From contig LLCB01000338.1 of NCBI GenBank assembly GCA_001414345.1, positions 1-60,079 on the forward strand: DNA of 60,079 nt, read 5' to 3'. Shown here piece after piece: positions 35,250 through 49,439 of the stretch (the first letter of the stretch is position 1; each line of letters starts with the position of its first letter). A program made the translations under genes and the position numbers. The notes beneath the pieces are model-generated. The model had not been told where the DNA came from, ran no database searches, and saw only the letters and a list, made by a program, of their open reading frames with translations. The stretch comes from Hymenoscyphus infarciens. Lineage: Eukaryota > Ascomycota > Leotiomycetes > Helotiales > Helotiaceae.

Positions 35250-36370
35250 AAGCCTTAAACTATAACTAAGCCTTAAACTATAACTAAGCCTTAAACTATA
35301 AATGCCTTATAATTTACTTAGTTATACTCTCCTTCTTCTACGTCTACTATAAACTTATATATAACTTTAAAAGATATATTATATTATAACTTAATAAACT
35401 ATAGATCTTATAATATATTTAGATCTATATTAAATACTACTATAGTTTATAAACTATTCTCTCTAGTTTTAGTATAGTAGAGCCTAACCTTTTCTATAAG
35501 TACTAATAATAATATAGTTATTAGTAGAACCTCTCTTTCTACTCTTCTATTTAGCTTTTTTATAAGTACTAATAATAATATTATTATTAGTAAAACTTCT
35601 ATTTCTACTTTATAACTTAGTATTAGTAATAATAATTTAAAGTAAGAGTCTACTCTAACTATATCTATTACTTCTAGTAACGTAGGTTTTATTAATAATT
35701 ATATATTAAATTCTATAATAATAGATTTAAATATTAGTAGTATTAACTAAGGCTCTCTTACTAACTAAGAAGAGGTTTTAGCTAATCTTTTCTTTTAAAC
35801 TAGATTCTATAATAAAGTATTTTTATTTATTAAAAGATAAATTAGGTTTATAAGAGTAACTAATAATTAGATTAATATTATAGTAAATAATATATATAAG
35901 ATATTAAATATTAATATAACTCCTAAAAAGTATTAAGTTATAAGTAATAGTAAGATTTTTACTAAAGATAAAACTAACTTATCTACTTCTTTTATTTTAT
36001 AAACGTTTATATAAGTTTACTATTTTATTAAAGTATTTTTAAAAAAGGATAACTTTTTTATAAAATCTATTAAATATTACTAAGAATTATAAAGTAGGAA
36101 ATATTATATATATCTTACTTATAGCTTAATATTAAAAAGTAAATTAAAATATATTAATCTAGCTATAATTATTAAGACTAGTATAAGATTCTTATACTAG
36201 ATATAACTCTTATATTACTTCTATTATATCTAAAAATTTCTTAGAGTTCTTTTAGATTATTACTATATACTATTTTTTAGATATTTAAAAGAAAGTAGAG
36301 TTAAAAGGCTATTAATCTTTTTATATTTCTAATATTTAATATTTAAAAAAGGAGGTTAAAGAGCTTAATC
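35250..36370 (+). pseudogene. Relic coding frame 5 of the large element
   Basis: The frame is in phase at 35493 and 36033 and runs for about 370 codons. The first third is Ser/Thr/Asn-rich and contains a duplicated segment of about 80 bp (FFISTNNNI-like) at about 35480-35620. The remainder (NQEEVLANLF ... KVFLFIKRQIRFIRVTN) looks globular with mixed charge. The family was not recognised. Low stop density across the Ser/Thr part supports coding. Confidence 0.4.
35251..35304. repeat. 18-bp tandem repeat (3 copies)
   Basis: GCCTTAAACTATAACTAA starts at 35251, 35269 and 35287; the third copy ends differently. Confidence 0.9.
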
Positions 36371-38108
36371 TTTCTATATTTCTAATATCTAAATATTTAG
36401 AGTTTATTATAAGAAAACACTTAATAAATTAATAATTTAAATATTAGTTAAAAAGTTAACTACTTTATTATCTAGTTAAGAGGTCTAGTTAGAGAGTTAA
36501 TAAGTCTATACTTAGTTTATACTTAGTTTTTAGTCTTTTTTTTTCCTTTTATTTATATTCTTTATATATTTTACTTAATAGAGTTAGAAAAAGTATATAA
36601 GGAAATATAGAGTACTTATTAATATAAATTTTCTACTATTATAATTATAAAATATTCTATCTTTCTATCTTAGCTATAAATCAGTTTCTACCTTAGCTAT
36701 AAATCTATATCTACCTTAGCTATATTTTACTATTCTATTCCTAGTCTTATTTAAATCTTATAATACTTTTTTCTAAAAATAAGTAAGAAACTAATTAATT
36801 TTAAGAGAATATTAAAAGGATTTAATAAAGTAAATAATACTTTATAAAATAAAAGAAATAAATTCTTTTATTTATAAAGTCTTTAATAGTTTCTTAAAAT
36901 AATTTCTTAAAATAATTTTCTAAAATAATTAATTTTATAAGATAATTCTATAAAAATATTAATATAAACATTTCTAAGCTTTAAAATATAAACTCTTCTA
37001 CTTTAAAACTTATATTAAATAGCTATAGCCTTCTAAAGTATTTATTATTTATTATAAATCTTAATAATATATAGTAATATAATAATAAGTAGCTTTTAAA
37101 AAAGTAGCTTTTAAAAGAAAGTTTTTAGTTTTATTATTTTAATTTTCTAAAAGACTTATATATAATTATTTTAAATTAAAATTATACTAGCTTTAATATA
37201 ATCTAATAGCTTAGAATTACTAATAAATAAAAACTAGTAATAAGTTATAAGTTTAAAAATACTAAAGATTAAATCTAATTAAATTAAAATATATAGTTAA
37301 TAGTAGTTAATATTAATAATAATAAGTTATATTTCTAAAAACTAATAAGTAGTAAGTAATAAGAGACTAGTAAAGTAGAAGTATCTAGCTAATATATAAT
37401 ATATATTAATTAAAAAAAAAGTATATCTATATTTTATATTAGTAAGTATAATAAGTATAATAAGATATAGTTTTATTTTAAGAAATAGTATAGACGTTTA
37501 TATTTATAAAGCTTCTATTAAGATACTATATTACTCTAAAACACTTTAATACTTTAATAAAGAGGATTTATAAGAATTTATAAAAAATAAGCTAATTAAT
37601 TAAATAAGCTAAGAAAGGATATTTTTTAAAAAGCTAGTAGATAAGTATAGTTTTATTCTAAAAAGAGATAGTTTTATTACTAGTAACTTTATTATTATAT
37701 ATTATATTAGAACTTATATTTATTAAATCTATTTAAACTATGTTTAATCTTAAAAGAAAGTTAAATTTAATTATCTATTTTTAATTATTTATTATTTAAC
37801 TTATTCTAAAGATATATCTTTTTTTAGATCTTATTTCTATTTTTTAATATTATCTACTTCTTTTATTTATTACTTTATTTATTTACTTTATTTATAATAG
37901 ATTTAGCTTTTAAATACTTCTTAATTACTCTAGTTAGTAGAGGCTTTTTAGTTATAGTTACTATTATCTACTATTTAAGTAATATTTAGTATATATTTTA
38001 GAAATCTTATTATAAATATAACTAATTTTTTAATAGTAAATATATTAAAGCTAAAAATAGAGAAAATAAAAGCTTAAGTATACTTATTTAAAATATCTAG
38101 TTTATATA

Positions 38109-38300
38109 TTAACTTCTCTATTAACTTCTTTTTAATATAGCTTTACTTCTTTTACTATAAAGCCTACTTTATTTACTATTAATTATTATAACCTCTTTTT
38201 AATAACTTCTCTATTAACTTCTCTATTAACTTCTCTTTAATATAACTCTACTTCTTTTACTATAAAGCTTACTTTATTTACTATTAATTATTATAACCTC
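38109..38300. repeat. 104-bp tandem duplication
   Basis: TTTACTATAAAGCCTACTTT at about 38152 recurs (CCT to CTT) at about 38256. Each copy is preceded by runs of CTATTAACTTCT and followed by ATTATTATAACCTC. Confidence 0.8.
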
Positions 38301-38599
38301 TCTTTTATAACTTTAGCTTCTTTTTATTATAGACCTTCTTTTATTACTATTTTTTACTCTTTATTATAATAACTAAGATAAAATAATATATAGTATTAGT
38401 AGAATATTAGATTTATATAAAAACCTCTATTTTTTAGTTTAGTAGTAAGAAGCCTTTATTTTTTAGCTTATTATTACTAGAACTTCTTATATAGGCTTAT
38501 AGTAGGTTCTAAGAGCTAATTTTTATTATTATATATCTATTATCTTACTACTATAAGCTAGAATATTTCTAATTCTTAAAATTAGTTATTTTATTATAA

Positions 38600-39330
38600 T
38601 AAAGCTAGTTGATTTTTTTTAATCTCTAGTATTAGATATTCTATTTTTTTTAATCTCTAGTATTAGATATTTTAATTATAAGTATTATCTTTAATTAACT
38701 ATTTCTAGTCTTATTTTTTCTAATTCTAAGTATTAGATATTCTACTTATATTAGAATAGCTAGTCTAGGGATAGCTAGTCTAGGTTAATTTTTTCTAATC
38801 TCTAGTATTAGATATTCTATTTTTTTTAATCTCTAGTATTAGATATTCTAGTTATAAACATTATCTCTAATTAACTATTTCTAATCTTATTTTTTCTAAT
38901 TCTAAGTATTAGATATTCTACTTATATTAAGATAGCTAGTTTAGGAATAGCTAGTCTAGGTCTATTTTTTCTAATCTCTAGTATTAGATATTTTATTTTT
39001 TCTAATCCTTAGTATTAAATACTTTACTTATAAATATTATTAATCTTAAGTATTAGATATTCTATTTATATTAGAATAGCTAGTTTAAAAATAAGTAGTC
39101 TATTTTTTCTAATCTCTGGTATTAGATATTCTATTTTTTCTAATCCTTAGTATTAGATACTTTACTTATAAGTATTATCTTAACTAACTATTTCTAATCT
39201 TATTTTTTCTAATCCTAAGTATTAGATATTCTACTTATATAAAGATAGCTAGTCTATTTTTTCTAATCTCTAGTATTAGATATTCTATTTTTTCTAATTC
39301 TTAGTATTAGATACTTTATATTATTCTTAG
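38600..39330. repeat. Hairpin minisatellite with higher-order structure
   Basis: The core unit of about 30 bp is TTTTTTCTAATCTCTAGTAT followed by TAGATATTCTA, with arms TCTAAT and ATTAGA. Units are grouped into blocks of about 190-200 bp that also contain TTAACTATTTCTAATCTTA and GATAGCTAGTCTAG. At least four blocks can be followed, the later ones shortened. Confidence 0.88.
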
Positions 39331-39869
39331 CTAACTTACTAGAATTATTCTTAATTTCTAGAATTAGATTATTTAATAGCTTACTTAAGTATTTTATTCT
39401 AAATCTTTTTAATTCTTAGTATAAGATAAATTACTAACTAGCTATAATCTTTATAAGATAAGCTATAATAAATTAACCTTTTTTAAATAGATAAAATCTA
39501 AAAATACTTATAGATATTTAAACTCTAATTAAATTAAAAATATATTATAACTACTATTTATATCTAATATATTTATTTATACTTTAGCTTAATAATAGAT
39601 AGCTCTTTAGATAGATAATATATTCTTATCTAATTTATATTAGTTATATACTAACTTTATAAGTATAATTCTCTAATTACTTTATATCTTAACTCTAATA
39701 TCTAGTATATAACTAGTATTCTACTTAAGTAGTAAGTTTTAACTAATTTATATAGGATATAATAGAGTTAAAATAATAAAAACTATTAAAACCTTTTAAA
39801 GGTTTAAAAGATATAAAAATATACTTTTTAGAATAGTATATTTTAGTATTAATAGCTAAAAAGGATTTA

Positions 39870-40920
39870 AGATAAGAGATTTATAAATTATTTATTTCTT
39901 AAATAAGACTATTTATATCTAATATACTAAATAGAGAGGAACTAGTCTTTAAAGTATATAGTTTTAATAATATTAATAAAGAATATTACTAGTTTTTTAT
40001 TAAATATAATAAATTAGATATATTAGATATAAAGAGGCTAGATAAGAAGGATTTTAGGTTTCTAGTTAATCTAAAACTCTATATACCTAGTAACCTTAAT
40101 CTACTAGCTATTATATAAAAGAAATTAGTCTATTTTACTTTAGAATAAACTATAATTATTTAAAACTTTTAAATTACTAGTTACTATCTTATAAAAGATA
40201 AGATAGGTATTATAAGAAACTCTATAATTAAGAGATTATAAGATACTCTTATTAAGTTATTAGGATTTAATAATCCTTCTTATAACTTTACTATCTATTC
40301 TATTTTTAAAGAAAAACTTTATTATATTATAAGGTATTTAAAGAATCTTTTAATATAATAATTTACTTTTTATATTTATTAAAATAGAAAAAGATTTTAA
40401 GCTTTTTAATATAAATAATAATAAGAAAAATATAAGAAATTAGATTAAGATAAGATAATTAAGTTATTAAATTAGCTTATAAATAATCTAAGTATATCTT
40501 AGAATCTATAATAGTATAAAAACACTATTATACTACTAATATATACTAGTAGATAGTATCTTACTTTAAAAGATATTAAAAAGTTAATAGAGATTCTAAG
40601 AAGTATTTAAAAATCTCTTAATTTAAGCTTAAATATTAATCTTATTATAAAAGCTTAATAAGGTGTTTTTTTCTAATTAAGAGTTTTAATTATAAAAGAT
40701 AAACTAAATAGTACTAATAGACTAGAATTTACTAAAGATTTAAAATAAGGTTTATATTAAAATTCCTATATTAAAATTCTTATATTATAAAACTTAAAAG
40801 TTATATATTTTAAATAGCTAGTAACTCTTAAAAATAACTCTTATTTAATAATAATTAAATATATAAGAAAAGGCAAAGGTTAGATTAAGGAATTATCTTT
40901 TTAATATATAATTTATAATT
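39870..40920 (+). pseudogene. Relic coding frame 6 of the large element
   Basis: A frame in phase at 39933, 40227 and 40653 covers about 350 codons. It begins around REELVFKVYSFNN, continues with DIKRLDKKDFRFLVNLKLYI and IIRNSIIKRL, and ends near IRKGKG. Charged and polar residues are well mixed, and interruptions are TAA/TAG only. The frame may continue past 40920 with rising stop density. No domain was recognised. Confidence 0.4.
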
Positions 40921-43900
40921 TATAATAGATTTTATACTTTAGTTATAATTAGAGTTAGAGTATTTTAAATAAGGGTTTTTATACTAGTAATATTATTTTT
41001 ATTAGTTAGTATATTAAATAAAATCTATTAATCTATTATTATTAAATTATTAATCTAGTATAGTTTAGATAAAACTAGACTAGCTTATATAGCTAGAATA
41101 ATATAGAAAAACTAGATCTACTTTAAATAACTATAAGTTAACTAGTACTATTTAATATAACTATATAGCTATTATACCTAAACTACTTATTTTCTAAAAT
41201 TACTTATATAACTTAATTATTCTCTTATAGTAGTTTTTAGAAAAATATTATTAATAGCTTTTAAGAAAGACTAGTATATATTACTTTTTATACTTCTTTA
41301 GTAGGTTTATTTTTTCTTTAGTATTCTAACTAGACTATTTTAGAATTTAACTTACTACTTTTAGAAACTAGCTTAATATATATACTCTTAAGCTTTTCTT
41401 TATTAGAGAGTTATTAATATATCTTAGAAGATACTATATTAAAACTAGCTAGTATTTATATATTAATATTATAGAAAATATTATACTTATTAGATAGAGA
41501 AGAATATACTATTATAAATATAAGTATTTCTAACTAAACATCTTCTATACTATCTATAATATATAGAATACTAGTTAGAGTATAAAGGATTATATTCTTA
41601 TTAGAACTAGTTATATAGACCTTATATAAGGATAGAAGATTTTAGACTAAGATAAATCTAGTATTAAATATAAAGAACTTTCTAGTATAAATAAAGGAAG
41701 TAAAAAGGTCTATTCTAAGACTAGCTATATTATATAGCTATTTATAATAAGTGCTTTTATTAGAATTTAAAAAGTAGGTTTTATTCTTCTTATAAGTAAT
41801 ATATCTTTAGTCTATAATATAGTATATTACTTTATATTTATATACTTTAAGATTTTTAATCTATTTTAGTTAGTTTAATATTTATTAAATAAGTAATATA
41901 AAACTTATATTATTATTTATTAAATTAATAGTATTATTTATACGTTTCTTATAATAATTTTTAAATCTAATCTTTTATTTATTAATTTCTTATTAAAAAC
42001 CTTTATACTTTTTAATTTTATTATATAGAATATTAAATTTATAAATAGCTTTATTATTTAACTCTTTTCTTTTTTTATTACTAAGTTATTAATATTCTAA
42101 AAAAAGCTACTATAAGCTTTATTTATTAATCTTATTATTATTAAGGTCTTTATTTCTTTTATTATATTTTTTATATTCTTTTAAGATAAACTATTTATTC
42201 TTCTATTAAAATAAAGTTTATATATTATACTATTAAGTAAATAAGAGCTAATAATTAAGGTTCTTATAATTTTTTTTAAGATATTTATAAATAATATTAA
42301 GTTCTACCTCTTTAGAATAAGTAACTATATAAATTTTATTCTTAAACTCTCTAAATAAATTATTTAGCTAGGTTTAGACTATAAAAGATAGAACTCTAGT
42401 AAGAGTTAGAGTAGAAAGGCTATTAGAATATATATAACTATTTTTATTATATAACTCTTATATAAATATAAGACTATCTTTATTATCTTTATTAGATTAT
42501 GTTTTTAGTCTAGCTAAGTTATTTATTATTTAATAATTAGTTTTCTTTCTTTTTAAATTTAGATTTAGATTATTTAAAGAGTTTAGTCTTTTATACTTTA
42601 ATATAGAGGATTATCTAGAAGAGTTAATAACTATTTCTAAATTAGTATATTTTATAAGATTACTTTATTTTTATAAAGTATCTATTATTAAATTATTATA
42701 ATACTAAAGAGTCTAGTTTTAATATATAAGAATTCTAAGTAGATTAGATAAGAATAGATTATTTAGATTAATAATTAAGTAATAGGTTAGTTAATAAATA
42801 ATATACTAGGTTAATAGAGTAGAATGTTCTAGTTAAATACCTTAGAGTATAAAAAGATAATAATTAATTATTAGATTTCTTATAAGAGTTATAAGCTAGT
42901 TATTAAGTCTATTCTCTAATAGTAGAAAGGTAAATTAAGACTTATATATAAATATGTTTAAAGCTACTTATTCTATTAGTATTCTTATTAAAAATAAAAA
43001 ATCTTTTTACTAAAATATTAGATTAGTTATTATATAAAAATAAAAGTATATATAATAACTAAAAAGTAATAGCTAAAGTATTAAGTAAAGTATTAATACT
43101 TAGAGAGAGATATTAATATACTAATATTCTTTAGTTATATATATAAAATCTAGTATTAAAGTAGCTTAAAAGTTATACTCTATATTCTAGAGATTTAATA
43201 CTATAGTTAAACTAATAACTCTTAATATCTAGTCTACTTTAGAAAGCTACTTCTCTTTATTTTCTCTTTTATTTATAAGTTATAACTTTAACTTTAATTA
43301 AAGTAATAACTTAGCCTTTAATTCTAATAATTAGCTCTTAATTTTAATATCTTAATCTACTTATATTTCCTTTACTTAACTATTTAATATATAATAGTTT
43401 AGAAGTAAGTAGGAATAATAACTAATAGTAATTTATACTAGATTATTAGAATATAGTTAGAAAGTAAAAAGGTTTAATATATTTTAGAATTTCTAGTAAG
43501 AATAAGAGAGTATAAAAAAGTAGTAGATAATATTAAGAAAAAGGCTTTTAAAGTTAATAGTATATACTAGATAGAAATAAATTATAAATCTTAATATCTT
43601 TTACTTAAACTAGTATAGTAATATATTATATTCTATATATAAAAATATAATATTCTAAGAAAAGATAAAAGAAAGAACTAGTATAAAATATATAATTTAT
43701 ATAAGAACTTAAAAGTAAGACCTTCTATTTTAAAAAACCTTTATTTAAAATTTATTAAATTATATTAGAATAAAATTAATAATTTTATTAAATTAAAAGT
43801 AAAAGTATTAAAAGTATAAAAAGCTTTTAAACTTTATAAAAATAGAATTAAATAGAAACCTAATATAGCTATATAGCTTAAACCTTTCTAAGATAGTAAT

Positions 43901-45914
43901 ACTACTACTCTTACTTCTATATAGTTAGATACTATATTATATAAGAAGATATAAGATTTATATACTTTCTAGTAATAATAGATAAAAGGAGAAATAGATA
44001 TTAATTAAAACCTTATATTAAAGTCTATATTAATAGTAGAAGCTAATATATAGGATTATACTTCTTCTTTAATATCTTTATTATCTATATTAGAAAGTCT
44101 TTAAGAAGTATTAAGAAAGACTATAGATATACTAAAGTAAGTAGTAAGTTAGAAGAAAGAAGAGGTAGTAAGCTAAAGAGAAAGTAAAATAGATAATATT
44201 CTATATATAATAAAGTACTTTATTAAAAGTAAATTATTAGAAAGTAAGACTAATATATTATAAGAAAAATTAGAATAGAATATATATAAGTATATATAAA
44301 TTTTAAAAAGTATAATAATCTTAAAACTAACTAAGAAATAGATACTAAATTCCTATTTAATAAAAGAGAATAAACTACTAGAATATATAATATAAGTAAT
44401 AGTTATTTATAGAATAGAAAATATAAAATAACTTTTATTTAGAATATCTTTTTAACTATTATAATAAGTTAGCTATTATTACTTCTTACTATTATTACTT
44501 CTTACTATTATATATACTATAATTCCTTTTATAACTTATAGTATCTTTTATTAAGAAAATAGTAAAAGAAGTAAAAATAGATTAATTATAGAGCTAAGTA
44601 AATACTATAAACGCCTCTATTATAAATATAAATAGTCTTTAAGAAAAGAATACTTTAATTACTTCTTAAGTTCTTATAAGTATCTTTATAAACTCTTTAC
44701 TCTCTCTCTTTTTAACCTTCTAAATAATACTATTTAATAAAAAGAAGAAAATACTTTAATAAAAAACTAAACTTAATACCTTACTTAATTTACTAATAAA
44801 ACCTATTTAGTATTACTATTTTTTAGCTTTATAATAATATAAACTATATTATAATACTTAGATCTAACCTAAGCCTTTTTATAAAGAGATCTTAACTTAC
44901 TAGCTACTTTATAAACTAAATTAAAAACCTTATAAACTAAGTCTAAATTACTCTTTTCTTAGTTCTTATTAATATTAAAATAGTACTTATATTTTAAAGT
45001 TTTAGTATTTTCTTAAAAATAGAATTAATTTAGATATTATAAATTTAAATAAAGAAAACTTTATCTTATAAGTATTTATTATCTTTTAAATATTAGATAT
45101 AATATCTTAGTAAAAGCTTTTAAGTTATAATATATAAGTAGAAGTTATAAAATATATAAATAAAAAGTAGAAAAGCTAGAAAAGAAAAAGAAGAAAATAT
45201 ATATAAAAGTAATACTCTATCTAGTTTACTTATAAAGTAGTATATTTTTATATTACTTAGTTACTACTTTTAACTCTTTAGCTTCTTATTTAGTTTTATA
45301 GTATAGAATAACTATATCTTTCTAACCCTTTATTATATATTATAATTTTATAGAGTTTTTATATATTATATTAAATTTAGCTTAGGTTTTAACTAGAAAG
45401 AGATATTTAAGAAATAGCTAAACTTAAGTTATACCTTAAGCTATAAAATAGTTAGACTTATTATAAGTACTATCTTTATTAAGAGTATTATTTATCTTTC
45501 TTATTTTACTAAGAAGAATAGTAAGAAAAGCTTTATTAATACTAGTAATAGGTTTATTTAATAATATTATATATAATATAAGATATATATTATATATAAA
45601 GTATTTAAATAAGTATATAAGATAGACTCTCTTTAGCTAATAATATTAAAGATAGAAGTATCTATAAGTAGAGTAATAGTAAATATAAGTAGAAGAGGAT
45701 ATATTTATAAAATAGAAGATATCTATAATAGCTCTTATTTAAGATAAGGTTATTTTATAGTTATAAAAAGTTATTTTTAATAAGAGCTATTTAGAAGTTA
45801 TTTTTAATAAGAGCTATTTAAGTTTTTATTTAAAGAAAATATTTATTTAATAATAGTATAATATAAATTATAGCTAATTATAATAAAGAGTAATAAGAAA
45901 GTAAGTAGCTTAAA

Positions 45915-46040
45915 ATAAGAGTTTAAAAGTAAAATACTATAAGAAAGAAAATAGTTTATAATAAGAGTTTAAAAGTAAAATACTATAAGAAAGAGGATAA
46001 TTTATAATAAGAGTTTAAAAGTAAAATACTATAATAAGAA
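45915..46040. repeat. 46-bp tandem repeat (3 copies)
   Basis: The unit starts ATAAGAGTTTAAAAGTAAAA at 45915, 45961 and 46007; the last copy is incomplete. Confidence 0.92.
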
Positions 46041-46304
46041 TAAGATAAGTAATAGATATTTACTTATCTAAGTATATATACTTTTATAAGTTAATTTATA
46101 AGATTAATAAAGGTAAGAGAATAGATAAGTTTTATAATTAAAAATTAAAAGTTAATTCTTTAAATTTACTTAGCTACTTACTTATATATTAGTAAATTAT
46201 AACCTAGGCCTTACTCCTTTATTACTAGCTAATTCTCTAGAAAAATATATATATCTTTATAAGCTTTAATATCTATCTTTTAATAATCTTTTAATACTAT
46301 TTTT

Positions 46305-46740
46305 TAATAATCTTTTATATTTATAATTAATTAACCTAACTCCTTTTTTAAGTCTTTAAACTAGTTTATAAGATCTTTTATATTTATAATTAACCTTACT
46401 TCTTTTTTAAGTCTTTAAGCTAGTTTATAAGTTTAATCTTATTCTTAGTTTCTTAGTAATTAACTCCTTTTTTAAGTATCTAAGCTATTCTATAAGGTTA
46501 AATAATCTTTTATATTTATAATTAAGCTAACTTCTACTCTTTATTATTAGTCTTATTCTTAGACTAAAGTTAACCTATCTTAACTAGCTAGTTTATAAGG
46601 TTAGTCTTATTCTTACTATCTTAACTAGCTAGTTTATAAGGTTAGTCTTACTCTTAGACTTAACTCCTTTAAGTCTTTAAGCTAGTTAGCTAGGTTAGTT
46701 TTATTCTTAAACTAAAGTTAGCTAGTTTTAACTATTCTAG
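46305..46740. repeat. Degenerate 70-80 bp repeat
   Basis: Segments CTCCTTTTTTAAGTCTTTAA, CTAGTTTATAAG and TTTATATTTATAATTAA recur in the same order several times. The right half is dominated by TTAACTAGCTAGTTTATAAG plus GTTAGTCTTATTCTTA. Confidence 0.75.
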
Positions 46741-47269
46741 ATAACTATTAGTAATAGAAAGGAGGTTAAGCTATACCTTATACTATAATTTTAAGTATTT
46801 CTTTACTAAAAAAAGAAGTACTTAGAATATACTTATATTTTTAATTAGCTTAAAAAGAGAGTTTTTATATATTAAGTTATATTAGAAAGTTTAATAGAGT
46901 TAGTATAATAAGTACTAATAAGAATACTATTTTAAGAGTTTTTATTTATATATTAGTTTCTTAGTATTAGAAAAGAGTAAGTAGCTAATTTATTAGATTT
47001 TTTAACTATTTTTATACTCTATTACTTTTATTTTTACTTTATTTAAACTAGATTCTTTATATATTATCTCTTATAAACTATTTCTTTTATCTTTTATTTT
47101 AAACTTAAGTCTTAACTTAAGCTTTTTAAATAAACCTTAACTTAGCTTAATAAACCTAACTTATAAGACTATTTAAGAGTAATTTACCTTATAATTATTA
47201 ACTTATTTAAATATTTATTAATAACTTTATTAAAACTCTTATAATAATCTCTTAGATTCTTAAAGTTTA

Positions 47270-47273
<4 letters not shown>

Positions 47274-47305
<32 letters not shown>
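47274..47305. repeat. (ATT)n microsatellite
   Basis: About ten ATT units. Confidence 0.95.
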
Positions 47306-47308
<3 letters not shown>

Positions 47309-49439
47309 AATTCTAGGTTTTATTATTCTTTATTTTAAAGTTATTTAAGATAATAAAATCCTAGATAATAGAATCCTAGATAATAAAATCCTTAACTATA
47401 TCTATTAAGATTTTAAAATATAAAGTACTAATTTATCTAATTATTTCTATAATTATTAGTATTAAACTTAGAAAATATATATTATACTTACTATTTAATA
47501 CTACTACTAAGAGTATATTTCTAAGATCTTAATTATATCTTAATAAACCCTTAGCTATAAGAATTCTTTATATAATATATAATTTCTAAAAATATACTTC
47601 TTAAGTAGTACTAAAATAAGAAAAACATTTTAAAAGTAATTATAAAGTATTAATATACTAATTTAAAATACGCTTCTACTCTATTTTTAAAAGCTTAATC
47701 TCTTCTTTATATCTTAAATTCTTAAGTAATATATTAATCTTAAGTAGAATAGTTTAGTTATTAAATATATTTAAGAATAACTATATATTATCTTCTAATA
47801 ATATATTAAGCTAATAACTTATTATAATTTTATATTCTTATATATATTAATTAGATTTTACTTTTAAAGTTAAGAGATTAAATATTTAAAGAGTAATTAG
47901 TTATTAAATATAGTCTTACTAAGGTAACTAATTCTATAATTTTATAATTCCTTTACTTTTTATAACTAAAGAAGGTAATTAGTAAAATAATACCTTTATA
48001 TATTCCTAGGTTTTCTTAGTTCTTTTAGTATTAATATAGTTTTAAATATTTTATATCTCTTACACTTTTTAAGTAATAAGATTATAATAATCTTTTACTT
48101 CTATTTTAATCTAAGTATAAATCTAAGACTTTCTATACTATAAATAATTCTTATTTCTAGATAACTAATTTACTTTTAATTATTAATATTTATTAAGTTC
48201 CTTATCTAATAAAATAACTATATTAGCTAGTAATTCTTTAGTAGAATAAAAGCTAGACTTATAAAAGAAAATAAGTAGTTAAGGAAATTACTTTATATTT
48301 TTTAATACTTTCTTAATCTCTTAACCCTTACTAATAAGCTTAAGTAAAAGGAACTCTAACTAATATTTCTCTTTATAAATAAGTAGTTTATTTAAATATA
48401 AGAAGAGTCTTTTTTTAGTTATAGTAGCTTCTATTTAAGTCTTTTTACTAAACTACTCTTTCTAAGTATTATAATAGCTTTTTAATTTAAGTTTAATATC
48501 TTTATTAAAATCTATCTTATCCTTTTAGATAAGATATAAGCTAGTTTTACTAATAACTTTATTAAAGTAATCTAAAACATCCTTAGTTTATTTAAATTAT
48601 TTATTTAGAAAAGACCTAATATTCTCTCTTTATTTAAGTCTATAATATTTTATTTAACTATTAAGGTTTATCTCTTTTAATAAAGTAGATAATACTTAAT
48701 ATATTAATATAAAAGAACTTTTTAATACCTAGTCTTATTTAACACCTTCCTTATTACCTAAACTAAGGTATAAAGTTTAACTAGGTTCTTATTTTAATTA
48801 ATAAGTAAGAGTATAAGAGTATTAATAAAAAGCGTTTAAAGTAAAAGTAACTTATTTAGTTAAATTAAGATACTACTTACTTATATATAGAGTAAACTTA
48901 TAAGTAATATTATATTAGAAAATAATCTAGGTATTAGCTAGTAATTATTTAATAATATATTTAAAAAAGTAAGTTATAATATTAAAGCTCTCTCTATAGT
49001 ATAAATTAATAAGATATAAATAAACTCTATAGTAATATATAGTATTTATAAGACTAGATTAATCTAATCCTTTAAATTTATCTCTATAAATTATTTTAAC
49101 TATAGTTACTTAAAAATAATATAAGTATCTATTATCTAATAATAATTCTAAGTTAATAGAATCTTTATAAAATTAAGTTTTTAAGCTACTAGGTTTAATA
49201 GTAATACCTTATAAATTATTTAAAGGAGTAGTAAGAGTTCTTTAGTTTAGCTTACTTAGCTTACTTAAATAAGTTAATAGAGCTACTATTTAACTAGATT
49301 AATTAGCTATAACTAAAGTATCTATTTATTAAGGAGTTTAAAGCTAAGATATAGCCTAGAAGGTAGAACCTAGTTTAAAAAGCAAATAATATATAGGATT
49401 TTAGAATAGATAATTAAAAGGTTTAGTTAGTAGAAAAGT

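Larger units (their letters stand above)
36371..39869. other. Unidentified AT-rich DNA with two minisatellites
   Basis: No coding frame is supported. It contains the 104-bp duplication at 38109-38300 and the hairpin minisatellite at 38600-39330. Near 36670-36730 the segment TTAGCTATAAATC is repeated three times. Confidence 0.4.
40921..49439. other. Unidentified RIP-mutated DNA with minisatellites
   Basis: It is very AT-rich. Plus-strand frames of moderate stop density occur around 43400-44400, but I cannot tell them from chance. It holds the 46-bp repeat at 45915, the degenerate repeat at 46305-46740 and an ATT microsatellite at 47274. No RNA gene or element end was seen. Confidence 0.4.
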
